Shown: in pieces, positions 50,871 to 59,675 of the stretch | Numbering within the stretch: the first letter of the stretch is position 1 | How the letters are laid out: the number at the start of each line of letters is the position of its first letter | Assembly (NCBI GenBank): GCA_020632655.1 | Contig: JACKFD010000006.1 | Span: 248,001 to 312,000 of the forward strand | Reading direction: 5' to 3' | Length of the DNA: 64,000 bases | Origin: Spirochaetaceae bacterium | Lineage (GTDB): Bacteria; Myxococcota_A; UBA9160; UBA4427 | Notes under the pieces: generated by a model | Told to the model about the DNA's origin: nothing | The model's input: only the letters and a program-made list of their open reading frames with translations | Database searches by the model: none | Program-made: the position numbers and the translations under genes

Positions 50871-52193
50871 TCAGGACGCGGGATCGGGCGGGACCCGGGC
50901 CCCCGCACCCTGCGTCGGGATGCGAACCACCGCGAGCGCCGCCCCGCCGAGCACGATCAACCCCATCTGCAATGCGAAGCCCGCGCCGTAGCCGCCGGTC
51001 GCGCCCAGCAGGAAATGACTCGTCGCCGACGCGATCGCGATGATCGGCACGCCGACGAGCCCCCCCATCCCGTTCGCCCGACCGAAGTTCGCGCGACCGA
51101 AGACGCGGCCGATCGCGACGCCCTGGAGCGGCGCCGCGCCACCGATCCCGATGCCATAGAGGGCGCCCGCCGCGAGGAAGAGCGGGTAGCCGGGCTCCGT
51201 CGCGAGCACGACCCAGACCAGCACGTTCAGCACGACGACGAAGAGCATCGCCGGCTTGAGTGGCGCCCGATCCGCGAGCCCCCCGATCACGACCTTCGCC
51301 GCGAGCGAGAGCGGCATCATCGTCAGGAAGAAGACGTTCGCCTGCTGCTGCGTGAAGCCGAGATCCGTGCCGTAGGGCACGAGCAGCCCGAGCAGCACGA
51401 CGGGCGAGCTCGACACGAGACCGAAGCCGATCGCAAGCAGCCAGAGCCGTCGATCGCGGACCAGCTCGCTCGTCTCGAGCGCACCGATCTCCAGGTCTTC
51501 GTATGCCGCGGATCCCGACGATGGGTCGCCGGCCGTGGGCCCGCCGTCCGGACGCTGCCCGACCTCCTCGGGACGCCCCACCAGGCAGAACGCGAAGAGC
51601 GGCGCGGCCAGGAAGAGGCCCGTCGCACCGAAGCAGACGAAGGCCGTCCGCCAGCCCCACGCGTCGATCAGCCATTGAGCGCTGGCCGGCGCGACGTAGC
51701 TCGCGACGGTCGCACCCGCGACCGTCACGCCGATCGCGAGACCGCGCCGCCGCACGAACCAGCTCGCGACGACGGCCATCGACGGGATGATCCCGAAGAG
51801 CGCCGCACCCGTGCAGACGAAGGCCACGAAGGCCGCGGCGAGCAGGCCGATCGACGGCGCGCGCGACGCGAGCAGCAGGCCGAACCCGGCGAGCGCGGCC
51901 CCCGCGCTCATCATGCGCCGCGCGCGCCCCTGGTCGAGCCAGCGTCCCACGAAGGGCCCGGCGATCCCCATGGTCAGGATCGCGCAGGGCAGGCCGTAGC
52001 CGATCGTCGAGCGCGCGACGCCGAACTCCCGGGCGAGCGGGTCGATGAAGTTGCCGAAGGCCGACAGACTGATGGCGCTCGCCAGGAAGTTCGCGACGAA
52101 GGTGAGGGCCAGCATCCGCCAACCCAGGAATCGCACCGTCGTGGCTCGCGACAGGCCGGACTCCGCCAGCACCCCACTCGTTCCGGTCGCCAT
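50871..52193 (-). CDS. MFS transporter
   Basis: Twelve-helix major facilitator protein of 440 residues. The loop 2-3 motif GRWLDQGRARR and an N-terminal FGNFIDPLAREFGVARS segment resemble the OFA/monocarboxylate group. A hydrophilic loop at about residues 205-245 joins the halves. The substrate is unknown. It ends four bases from the end of the convergent DUF3604 gene and is divergent from the AhpD-like selenoprotein gene. Confidence 0.93.
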   Translation of the reverse strand: MATGTSGVLAESGLSRATTVRFLGWRMLALTFVANFLASAISLSAFGNFIDPLAREFGVARSTIGYGLPCAILTMGIAGPFVGRWLDQGRARRMMSAGAALAGFGLLLASRAPSIGLLAAAFVAFVCTGAALFGIIPSMAVVASWFVRRRGLAIGVTVAGATVASYVAPASAQWLIDAWGWRTAFVCFGATGLFLAAPLFAFCLVGRPEEVGQRPDGGPTAGDPSSGSAAYEDLEIGALETSELVRDRRLWLLAIGFGLVSSSPVVLLGLLVPYGTDLGFTQQQANVFFLTMMPLSLAAKVVIGGLADRAPLKPAMLFVVVLNVLVWVVLATEPGYPLFLAAGALYGIGIGGAAPLQGVAIGRVFGRANFGRANGMGGLVGVPIIAIASATSHFLLGATGGYGAGFALQMGLIVLGGAALAVVRIPTQGAGARVPPDPAS

Positions 52194-52257
52194 CGCGCTC
52201 TCCGCCTCCGCTTCGTTCCGCCCGCGCGGACGACACCGCCGCATCACGACCCGGACC

Positions 52258-52263
52258 ACTCTA
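52258..52263 (-). promoter_or_regulatory. Candidate -10 element TAGAGT
   Basis: The minus strand reads CGCCTAGAGTGG, 64 bases upstream of the MFS transporter ATG, another member of the TAGAnT set. Confidence 0.4.
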
Positions 52264-52398
52264 GGCGACGCGGCCCATCCGGGCCCCCGGGTCTTCGCTA
52301 CCGTCGCTCGTCGAGCCCGCATGCCGACCGGAGACTGCGCCCCGGAGCCGGCGCGGCGTTCGGTATTCGGGGCGATGCCCCGTGAAGGAGCTGCTGCC

Positions 52399-52899
52399 AT
52401 GTCCGAAGGAGCCAGGAAGAACGCGACCAGCCCGCCGATCGACCTGATGGGTGCCGCACCCGACCTCTTCGAGCGCTACTTCGCGTTCTTCCGCCCCGGC
52501 CATCGCGAAGGGCTCCTCCCCTCCCGCATCAAGGAGCTCGCGCGGCTCAAGATCGCCTCGATCAACGGCTGCGATACCTGACTCTTCGCCCGGTACGCGT
52601 CGGCGACGCGTCAAGGACTGGACGAGGAGACGGTGGCCCAGATCCATCGACCGGAGGCCGAGCGGGAGCTGGCGCCACGCGAGGCGTTGGCCGTGCGTTA
52701 TGCGGAGAAGATGGCGGCGGACTTCCGCACGGTGCCCGGCCCCTTCGTCGCGGAGCTCCGCGAGCACTTCACCGACGGCGAGATCGCCGAGCTCGGTCTG
52801 ATGATCGGGCAGTACCTGGCGATGGGGCGCCTGCTCGTGGTCGCAGGGGCGCACGAGGCGGCATGCGAGCTGTACGTCCCGGACGCGTCGGACGGCTGA
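52399..52899 (+). CDS. AhpD-like (carboxymuconolactone decarboxylase family) selenoprotein, CxxU
   Basis: Read through the UGA at 52579-52581, this is a complete 166-residue protein of the CMD/AhpD family with Sec at position 61. The segment ELARLKIASINGC-D-T-U-LFARYASATRQGLDEE aligns with the family redox site, where CxxC is usual, so UGA occupies the second Cys. The frame continues without break to REALAVRYAEKMAADF and a C-terminal helix. AAGGAG is eight bases before the ATG. A strong hairpin follows the UGA at SECIS distance. It likely acts as a cytoplasmic thiol peroxidase or reductase. A plain gene-finder would stop at 52581. Confidence 0.88.
52595..52611 (+). promoter_or_regulatory. Predicted bacterial SECIS hairpin
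   Basis: ACGCGUC pairs with GACGCGU (7 bp) around loop GGC. Twenty bases separate the UGA from the loop, and G is the first loop base. Both fit bacterial SECIS rules. Confidence 0.7.
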
Positions 52900-53013
52900 G
52901 GAGGCCGCGCCCGGCGTCCCGGCCGATTGCCATCCCGGCTCCGGCTCCTCTCGGCGCGCGATGCGGTGACCGGCCGGGCGCAGGGCACGGCCGACTCGGG
53001 CGGCCGGCCGCAG

Positions 53014-54066
53014 CTAGCGGCCGACGGCGTCGATCAGAGCGGGGATGAAGCGGGCGGGGAAGTTCGGGACGACGAGGTCGGGATGGCTCTCGCGCATCAC
53101 CTCGAACTTGCGCTCGAGCACGATCGCATAACGCACGACCGCGAAGAGCTCGAACCAGGCCATGCCTTCGATCGAGCGCCCCGTGAGCTCGCTCCAGCGC
53201 CGGTAGACCTCCTGGGGATCGGGAATGCCGGCGAGCCGCTCGGCCCCGAGGCCCTCGGAGTTGCAGCGGTCGATCCAGATGTACCAGCCGAGATCGGTCC
53301 GCGGATCGGAGACGTTCGCCATCTCCCAGTCGAGCACGGCGACCGGCCGGTTGTCGCGGAAGATCAGGTTGCCGACCCGGGAGTCACCCCAGCAGAGCGC
53401 CGGCGCCCCGTCCTTCGGCACGGTCGCCTGGAGATGCGACCAGCCCGCGCCGATCGCGGGATCGCCCACGGGCCGAAGCTCGGGCTTCCACATCCTGTCG
53501 AAGGTCCGGATCTCCTGGGCCAGGATCGACTCGCCCGCCGCCGCCCGCGGCAGGCGTGAGAAGTCGTGGCGCTCGAGGTCGATCGCGTGGATGCGGGCGA
53601 GCACCTCGACCCCGCTCTGCCACATCGCCGCCCGATCCGCAGGTGTCGCCTCCTCCTTGAGCCACCCCGCGAGCATCATCGGCGGCTTGTCCGGCGGGAT
53701 GCGCCCCTCGCAGAAGCCCATCACGTAGAAATCCGACCCGAGCAGCGAGGCGTCGGGCTCGTAGCCGACGAGCGGCGGCGCCGGCACCCCTTCGCGTTGC
53801 ATCACCTGCATCATCTCGAACTGCATCCGCAGATCGTGCCGGTCGAAGACCTCGCTGCGCGGCGGGACCATCCGCAGCACATAACGCTCGGCCGCGCCAT
53901 CGGGCCAGCGCGCGTCGAGCAGGAGCGTGACACTGCTCTCGCCGCTCGCCTGGGGAAACTCGAGATGGGGCACGCGCAGGCCGGGTCGATCCGGCAGTCG
54001 CGCCTGCAGCCAGCGCTCGATGCCGTGTCGGATCGCCTCGAGATCGCCGATGTCCTGCTCACCCAT
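53014..54066 (-). CDS. Phosphotransferase family protein (APH/ACAD10-like)
   Basis: Aminoglycoside-phosphotransferase-fold protein of 350 residues. The catalytic loop is CWGDSRVGNLIF, with Trp in place of the usual His before GD, and the metal motif is VLDWEMANVSDPRTDLGW. Such proteins often sit in acyl-CoA catabolism clusters and may phosphorylate hydroxyacyl substrates. Its start MGEQDIGDLEA at 54066 matches the family length. It is followed upstream on the same strand by the DUF3127 gene, 79 bases away. Confidence 0.9.
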   Translation of the reverse strand: MGEQDIGDLEAIRHGIERWLQARLPDRPGLRVPHLEFPQASGESSVTLLLDARWPDGAAERYVLRMVPPRSEVFDRHDLRMQFEMMQVMQREGVPAPPLVGYEPDASLLGSDFYVMGFCEGRIPPDKPPMMLAGWLKEEATPADRAAMWQSGVEVLARIHAIDLERHDFSRLPRAAAGESILAQEIRTFDRMWKPELRPVGDPAIGAGWSHLQATVPKDGAPALCWGDSRVGNLIFRDNRPVAVLDWEMANVSDPRTDLGWYIWIDRCNSEGLGAERLAGIPDPQEVYRRWSELTGRSIEGMAWFELFAVVRYAIVLERKFEVMRESHPDLVVPNFPARFIPALIDAVGR

Positions 54067-54145
54067 GCTCGCTCGTCCCCTCGCTGGATCGTCTCGTTGG
54101 CCGGACGCCGCCCATCGCAAGCAAGCAGCGCGACGCGACGCCAAT

Positions 54146-54514
54146 TCAGAACGGGATGTCGTCCTCGTCGCCCGGCGGCGGCGGCTCGTCGCCGGCGAAG
54201 GGATCGTCTCCGCCCGCGGCCGTCCCCTCGCCCGCACGCTCGATCGCCCAGACCTCGAGGCTGTTGAAGTAGCGGATCTCGCCCTTCGGACTCTTCCACT
54301 CGCGGCCACGCAGGCTGAACTCGACGTCGACCTCCTGGCCCTCGCCGAATCCGTCGAGCTGCTCGCAGCGGTCGCCCGTGAGCTGGAAGAGCACGTATTG
54401 CGGATATCGGGAGGTGGCGTCGAGCTCGACGACGAACTCGCGCTTGCGGAAGCGCGCCGTGACCTGCTCGGCCTGGAACGTCCGGTAGAGCTTCCCGCGG
54501 ATCTGCATGTTCAT
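54146..54514 (-). CDS. DUF3127 protein with SSB-like acidic tail
   Basis: Protein of 122 residues. The N-terminal OB-like region (MQIRGKLYRTFQAEQVTARFRKREFVVEL, FGEGQEVDVEFSLRGREW, YFNSLEVWAIE) fits DUF3127. A disordered acidic/Pro tail ends in DDIPF, identical to the partner-binding tip of single-stranded DNA-binding protein. A role with SSB partners or single-stranded nucleic acid is inferred. The ATG at 54514 is the likely start. Confidence 0.88.
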   Translation of the reverse strand: MNMQIRGKLYRTFQAEQVTARFRKREFVVELDATSRYPQYVLFQLTGDRCEQLDGFGEGQEVDVEFSLRGREWKSPKGEIRYFNSLEVWAIERAGEGTAAGGDDPFAGDEPPPPGDEDDIPF

Positions 54515-54665
54515 CGCGCCGACGACCCCCTTCGGCGCCGCACGGTAGCAGCCCGGACGGGCTTCGCTGCGCGTCGTGGCGGGCGATCGGGACGCCGGCG
54601 CCGCAGGGCATGCCCGGTCGATGGAGGCCGGACCGGGCCGCGGGAGCTGCCCGGTCGGGCCTCGG

Positions 54666-54903
54666 ACCGGGCGCGTCCGGGGCCGCGTCGCGAGCAGCAT
54701 CAGACCGAGCGCGTCCGGCGCGGCGTCGCGAGCAGCATCAGACCGAGCGCGTCCGGCGCGGCGTCGCGAGCAGCATCAGACCGAGCGCGTCCGGGGCCGC
54801 GTCGCGAGCAGCATCAGACCGAGCGCGTCCGGGGCCGCGTCGCGAGCAGTATCAGACCGAGCGCGTCTGGGGCGGCGTCGCGAGCAGCATCAGACCGAGC
54901 GCC
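54666..54903 (-). repeat. 38-bp tandem array, about six copies, at the end of a PEP-CTERM gene
   Basis: AGCAGCATCAGACCGAGC recurs at 54693, 54731, 54769, 54807, 54845 (one change) and 54883, an exact 38-base period. On the minus strand the unit encodes GLMLLA, the membrane helix of the PEP-CTERM signal. The gene's stop codon is formed by entering the second copy in a shifted frame. The remaining copies are noncoding. The gap from 54515 to the array holds nothing else recognised. Confidence 0.95.
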
Positions 54904-55718
54904 ATCAGGATCGCCGTTCCGGGCTCGGGAATCACGGACACGCTGCGATCGAGCAGCGGCGCGTTGCTGCCGAACTGCGTCAGGAACATGCGGCTCTCCC
55001 CCGCGCCGAGGGTGACGCTGCTCCACTGGAACGCTGCCGTGAAGTCGTTCGGGCCGAAGGGCAGGCCGGACCCATCCAGGTCGTCCACGTTCCCGTCCGT
55101 GAGATCGCGCAGCAGCTGCGCATAACGGTCGACCTGGAAGGCGTCGGCGCCGTAGCCGATCATGGGCGCTGTCTGCGTCGCGTCGCTCACGTCGATCTGG
55201 ATGCCGTAGGTATTGGCGACGAGCGAGGCCAGGTCGTTGCCGGCCGAGCCACCGAGATCGAAGTCGGAGTAGTGGAAGACGTCGAGCGTCAGAGCCGAGA
55301 GGCCCGTGTTCACGATCGTGAGACTCTGGAAGACGTTGCCCATGCCGACGCCCGAATCGATCACCTCGAGGCGAAGCGTCGCACCGAAGCTGCCCGTGCC
55401 CGTCGGGTCGGCCCAATCGAGCGTCGCCAGCGACCCGGTGTAGAGCTCCGCGTCGGGATTGCCGAAGGCGACCTCGCGCGGACCGCCGGAGACCCGGTAG
55501 AACCACCAGGACTCGTAGGCCATGTCCGCGGGACCCGCACCCGTGAAGTCCACGTTCACGGTGTTGCCGAGAGAGCTCGCGAAGCTCTGCGTGTAGGCGA
55601 AGGTCACGTCGCCGTCGGTGATCGAGCCGATGGCCAGCGCGGGCAGCGGCGCGGCGAGTGCGGCGGCGACGGTGAGCGCAGCGAAGGGCTTGCGGAAGAA
55701 CGGGGTTCGGGGGGCCAT
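54852..55718 (-). CDS. PEP-CTERM sorting-domain protein
   Basis: Exported protein of 288 residues. It has a signal peptide (AALTVAAALAAPLPALA), a beta-rich body with few charges (SLTIVNTGLSALTLDVFHYSDFDLGGSAGND), and a C-terminal IPEPGTAILMALGLMLLATPPQTRS, the PEP motif, helix and basic tail used by exosortase. It is predicted to be sorted to the outer surface. The final 12 or so residues are encoded in a 38-bp tandem array, and its stop codon comes from the repeat. Confidence 0.92.
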   Translation of the reverse strand: MAPRTPFFRKPFAALTVAAALAAPLPALAIGSITDGDVTFAYTQSFASSLGNTVNVDFTGAGPADMAYESWWFYRVSGGPREVAFGNPDAELYTGSLATLDWADPTGTGSFGATLRLEVIDSGVGMGNVFQSLTIVNTGLSALTLDVFHYSDFDLGGSAGNDLASLVANTYGIQIDVSDATQTAPMIGYGADAFQVDRYAQLLRDLTDGNVDDLDGSGLPFGPNDFTAAFQWSSVTLGAGESRMFLTQFGSNAPLLDRSVSVIPEPGTAILMALGLMLLATPPQTRSV

Positions 55719-55890
55719 GAATCCACTCCAGACACGACGGGTCGGGAGAGGAAATCGGTGGGGGCCCGGAGGAAATGTAGGGATAAAACCTCGAAAAATG
55801 GATCCGACCGCGGGATTGCGGACGGGCCGCGCACGCCTCGCCGCGGGCCTGCGCTTCTCCTGCGCGGGCCCCCCGTGCGATCGGCTTCGC

Positions 55891-56862
55891 CTAGGGCGCC
55901 CCGGGCGAGCAGTCCGTCGCGAGCCAGTCCGTCAGCGTGCGCGCGAGCGCGATGCGACGGGCCGAGAAGGCGTGGTCGGCGTCGGTCAGGACGGCTTCCC
56001 GCAGATGCCTCGCCCCCGCCACCCGCAACGCATCGACCAACGGCGCGTGATGCAGCGTGGCGGGCGTCACCTCGTCGCGATCCGCCGCGACCAGCAGGAC
56101 GGACCGCTCCCGGAGTGCTGCGACATGGCGCCGCGTATCGAAGCGATCCCGCTCCGCCATGACCTCGGCCACGAGCGTCGCGCCGCCCGGCCCCCGAACG
56201 GGCCCGGACCAGGCGTCGAGCCCGGCGGCGAAGCCGGCCGCGGCCTCGGGCGAGGCCTCGAGCTGCTCGGCCACGGCGCCGAAATTCGCCCCCGCGATCG
56301 AGGCCACGCAGTCGACACGCTCGATCTCGGCCGCCGAGACGAGCGCAGCGAAGCCGCCGAGGCTGTGACCGACGAGCGTGATCCGGTCGGGATCGAGGCG
56401 ATGGGCCCGGGCGAAATCGGGGCGGGCGATCGCGTCGACGACCGTCGCCACGTCCTCGAGCACGTGGACGAAGGAGAAGGAGCCGCCGCTGCCCCAGGTG
56501 CCGCGGTAGTGGAAGAAGACGACGCCGAAGCCCGCGCGGCGAGCGGCCTGGGCGAGGTCGAGGTTGCGCTCGTTGCCCGGGAATCCGTGCAGGAGCACGA
56601 CCGTCGGATGGGGTCCCGGGCCCTGCGCCTCGTAGACGATCGCGTTGAGCGAAGCGCCCTCCACCTCGAAGACGGCCTCGACGAGGCGCGGCGGATGGAC
56701 CGGGTCGAAGTCGGACGGATCCGTCGTCACGGGGTCGTGGCCCGGCGACGAGAGACAGCCCGCCGCCGCGAGGAGCAGGAGGCCCACCATCGCGAGCCGG
56801 CATGGCCCGTCGGATCGACGGGCGCGAAGCGAGAGAAGGAGCGCGGTGGGCTGCGTCGTCAT
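55891..56862 (-). CDS. Alpha/beta hydrolase lipoprotein
   Basis: Protein of 323 residues with lipobox AAGC (Cys36), so it is probably anchored to the envelope. The alpha/beta-hydrolase core has LLHGFPGNERNLD, the nucleophile elbow GHSLGG (Ser) and DADHAFS with the catalytic His. It resembles dienelactone hydrolase/peptidase-like esterases. It is divergent from the CoA-transferase gene at 56957. Confidence 0.9.
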   Translation of the reverse strand: MTTQPTALLLSLRARRSDGPCRLAMVGLLLLAAAGCLSSPGHDPVTTDPSDFDPVHPPRLVEAVFEVEGASLNAIVYEAQGPGPHPTVVLLHGFPGNERNLDLAQAARRAGFGVVFFHYRGTWGSGGSFSFVHVLEDVATVVDAIARPDFARAHRLDPDRITLVGHSLGGFAALVSAAEIERVDCVASIAGANFGAVAEQLEASPEAAAGFAAGLDAWSGPVRGPGGATLVAEVMAERDRFDTRRHVAALRERSVLLVAADRDEVTPATLHHAPLVDALRVAGARHLREAVLTDADHAFSARRIALARTLTDWLATDCSPGAP

Positions 56863-56901
56863 GGCCCGAGCATAGACGCCCGGACGTCGGTTCGGCTGGC
56901 C

Positions 56902-56907
56902 TAGACT
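56902..56907 (+). promoter_or_regulatory. Candidate -10 element TAGACT
   Basis: GGCCTAGACTGG lies 49 bases upstream of the CoA-transferase ATG. The hexamer is identical to the one at 23112. Confidence 0.4.
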
Positions 56908-56956
56908 GGCGCGCATCCTGGCCGCGCGTCCACGCCGCCGCACAAGAGGAGAGCCC

Positions 56957-58144
56957 ATGCCCGGCCCGCTCGCGGGAGTCCGCATCGTCGAGGTGAGCGA
57001 GGTGATCTCGGCGCCCCTCGGCGTGATGCTCCTCGCCGAGCAAGGCGCCGAGGTCGTCAAGGTCGAGCCGCCGCGCCACGGCGAGGAGAGTCGCCAGCTC
57101 TCGAACTACCGCGACGGCATGGCCGCCCTCTTCCTCAACAACAACCACGGCAAGCGCTCGATCGGCGTCGACCTGAAGCGGCCCGAGGGCCGGGCGCTCG
57201 TCCTCGAGCTCGTCCGACGCGCCGACGTCTTCGTGCAGAACTGGCGCCCGGGAACGGCCGAGCGCCTCGGGCTGGGCGAGGCGGCGCTGCGGGCGGTGAA
57301 TCCAGAGCTCGTCTACGCCTCCGTGTCGGGCTTCGGCGAGGACGGCCCCTACGCCCGGCGGCGCGGCTACGACCCGATCTTCCAGTCGCTCACGGGCTAC
57401 GTGGCCGCCCAGCTGAACCCCGAGGTCCCGATCCCCGACCTCGTGCGCAATGCGGTCGTCGACAAGGCGACCGCCTACGCCCTCGCCCAGGCGATCACGG
57501 CGGCGCTCTTCGCCCGGGAGCGCGGCGCACCCGGTCAGCACGTCCGCCTCAACATGCTCGACGCCGGCCTCGCCTTCTTCTGGCCCGACGGCATGCTGCG
57601 GCACTCGCTGGTGGGGGACGACGTCGCCAACTACGCCGTGCCCGGGGAACGTTATGCGCTGTCGCCCACGAAGGACGGCCAGATCGTCTTCTGGGCGAGC
57701 ACCGCCGAGCAGATGCGCGCGACCCTGCGCGTCGTCAGTCGCGACGACCTCGCCGACAGCCCGGGCCAGCAGGGACGCGCGATGATCGAGGAGGCGAACC
57801 AGCTCGCACGCGCCGCGGCGGTCGCCGAGGGCCTGTCCCGCATGACGACCGCGGACGCCTACCGCCGGATGATCGACCTCGAGGTCCCGGCCGCGCCGAT
57901 CCTCGGCCATCCCGAGGTGCTCGTCGATCCGCAGATCGTGCACAACGGCGCCGTGATCGAGGCCGTGCATCCCGTCTACGGCCGATACCGCCGCGTCCGC
58001 TCGCCTGCGCGCTTCTCGGCGAGCGTTGCGGACCCGATCCGCCCCGCCCCGCTCTACGGGGAGGACACGGACGCGATCCTCGAGGACCTGGGCCACGATG
58101 CGGCCGAACGCGAGCGCCTTCGCGCGCTCGGCGTCGTGCGCTGA
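56957..58144 (+). CDS. CaiB/BaiF CoA-transferase
   Basis: Family III CoA-transferase of 395 residues. The catalytic Asp is Asp139 in RRGYDPIFQSLTG. GAEVVKVEPP and NNNHGKRSIGVDLK are typical. It moves CoA between carboxylic acids, with unknown partners. It has normal single-domain length, unlike the double-length relative at 24337. AGAGGAGAG precedes the ATG. Confidence 0.94.
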   Translation: MPGPLAGVRIVEVSEVISAPLGVMLLAEQGAEVVKVEPPRHGEESRQLSNYRDGMAALFLNNNHGKRSIGVDLKRPEGRALVLELVRRADVFVQNWRPGTAERLGLGEAALRAVNPELVYASVSGFGEDGPYARRRGYDPIFQSLTGYVAAQLNPEVPIPDLVRNAVVDKATAYALAQAITAALFARERGAPGQHVRLNMLDAGLAFFWPDGMLRHSLVGDDVANYAVPGERYALSPTKDGQIVFWASTAEQMRATLRVVSRDDLADSPGQQGRAMIEEANQLARAAAVAEGLSRMTTADAYRRMIDLEVPAAPILGHPEVLVDPQIVHNGAVIEAVHPVYGRYRRVRSPARFSASVADPIRPAPLYGEDTDAILEDLGHDAAERERLRALGVVR

Positions 58145-58181
58145 TCGAAGCCCGGCGTGGCCGCGAAGGGCGCGCGGCGCC

Positions 58182-59615
58182 TCAGGCGACGGCCGCCTCC
58201 CTCAGCTCGCGGAAGGACTCCGCCAGACAGTCGGCGTAGAAGCCGGGATCGGGCATCTGGTCGCGGCAGGCCGTCACGCAGATCGAGATCGCACCGTTGT
58301 AGCTCGGGACCGCGTGGAAGAGCCCGATCCCCGCCATCGGCAGACCGAGGCCGAAGGAGCCGACCATGCGCGCCCCCGTGAAGTAGAGGGGCACCTGCGG
58401 GCCGGGCACGTTCGACACGACCGTGTTCGCGACCGGCCGCATGCGACTCATCAGCCCCGTGCGTGCGATCAGCCGTCCCGAGAGACCCGCGAGCGCGCCG
58501 GGCAACGTCTGCGTCACGTCGGTCATGCTGCGAGCGCCGACCGCGTGGGTCATCTGCTTCGAGCTCAAAGTCGTGCGGTAGACCTTGCGCAGGCGACGGA
58601 TCGGGTCCGGCTCGTCCGTGTGCAGGCGAACGAACATGCCCGCGACCTGATTGCCGGCGTGACCGGCCTGATCGGGCGTGCGGGTCGAGATCGGCGCGAA
58701 GGCCGAGAGCGGGTCGAGAGGCAGCTCGCCGTGTCGCTCGAGGTAGCGGCGGAGCGCGCCACCCACGACCGCGAGCATCACGTCGTTGACCGTCGCCCCA
58801 TCGACCCGCTTCCGGATCTGCTTCACGTCGGCGAGCGAGAAGGTCCGGGCCTCGAAGACGCGATGGGGCGAGACGGGACCGTTGAAGCGGGTGCGCGGGA
58901 CCTCGATCGGATCGTCGTCCTCGCCCTCCTCGTCGTCGGTCACCAGCGAACGACGCTCGAGCAGCGCACGGATCGCCGGCGGCGCCGCCTGGCCGAGGAC
59001 CTGGGCGAAGCGGAAGGGCTGGCGGACGTTGTTGACCGTCGCGCGCAGGGCGAGCTCGAGCAGGGTCGGCTCGGACTCTGCGACCCACTCCCGCTCGGGC
59101 TCGGGCGCCTGGCCGTCCGGCTCGAGGTCGTGGATGGCGGCGGTCAGCTCGATGCCCGAGACGCCGTCGACGGCGGCGTGATGGATCTTCGTCATGACGG
59201 CGAAGCTGCCGGGCGGCATGCCCTCGACGTCGTCGAGCCCCTCGATCACGTACATCTCCCAGAGCGGCTTGGAGAGATCGAGGGGGCGTGCGTGCAGACG
59301 CGCGACCTGGATGCAGAGCTGGCGCCAGTCGCCGGGCTTGGGCAGGGCGATGTGCCGGACGTGGAACTCGAGGTCGAAGTCGGGATCCTCGATCCAGTAG
59401 GGATGGTCGAAGCCGAAGGGCACGCGGACGATCTTCTGACGGAAGCATCGCGCGAGGTGCAGTCGCGACTCGACGTTGGCGAGGATGCCCTTGAAGGTGA
59501 CGTGCCCGCCCGGCGCGGTGGACTGGTCGTAGACGTTCAGACCGCTGATGTGGGTGGGGGCGTTTCTCGTCTCGAGATTGATGAAGGTGGCGTCGAGGCC
59601 GCTGAGCTGCTCCAT
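58182..59615 (-). CDS. Wax ester synthase/diacylglycerol acyltransferase (WS/DGAT)
   Basis: Acyltransferase of 477 residues of the bifunctional wax ester/triacylglycerol synthase family. The catalytic motif HHAAVDG is at residues 145-151 (His145, His146, Asp150). An N-terminal LSGLDATFINLETRNAPTH and a C-terminal NTVVSNVPGPQVPLYF are characteristic. It suggests storage lipid synthesis in this organism. It stands alone, 38 bases from the convergent CoA-transferase. Confidence 0.95.
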   Translation of the reverse strand: MEQLSGLDATFINLETRNAPTHISGLNVYDQSTAPGGHVTFKGILANVESRLHLARCFRQKIVRVPFGFDHPYWIEDPDFDLEFHVRHIALPKPGDWRQLCIQVARLHARPLDLSKPLWEMYVIEGLDDVEGMPPGSFAVMTKIHHAAVDGVSGIELTAAIHDLEPDGQAPEPEREWVAESEPTLLELALRATVNNVRQPFRFAQVLGQAAPPAIRALLERRSLVTDDEEGEDDDPIEVPRTRFNGPVSPHRVFEARTFSLADVKQIRKRVDGATVNDVMLAVVGGALRRYLERHGELPLDPLSAFAPISTRTPDQAGHAGNQVAGMFVRLHTDEPDPIRRLRKVYRTTLSSKQMTHAVGARSMTDVTQTLPGALAGLSGRLIARTGLMSRMRPVANTVVSNVPGPQVPLYFTGARMVGSFGLGLPMAGIGLFHAVPSYNGAISICVTACRDQMPDPGFYADCLAESFRELREAAVA

Positions 59616-59675
59616 GGGGGGGTCCTTCCGGGACGGGTGCCCGGGCTGGGCACCCGCGGAGCATAACAGCCTGCC

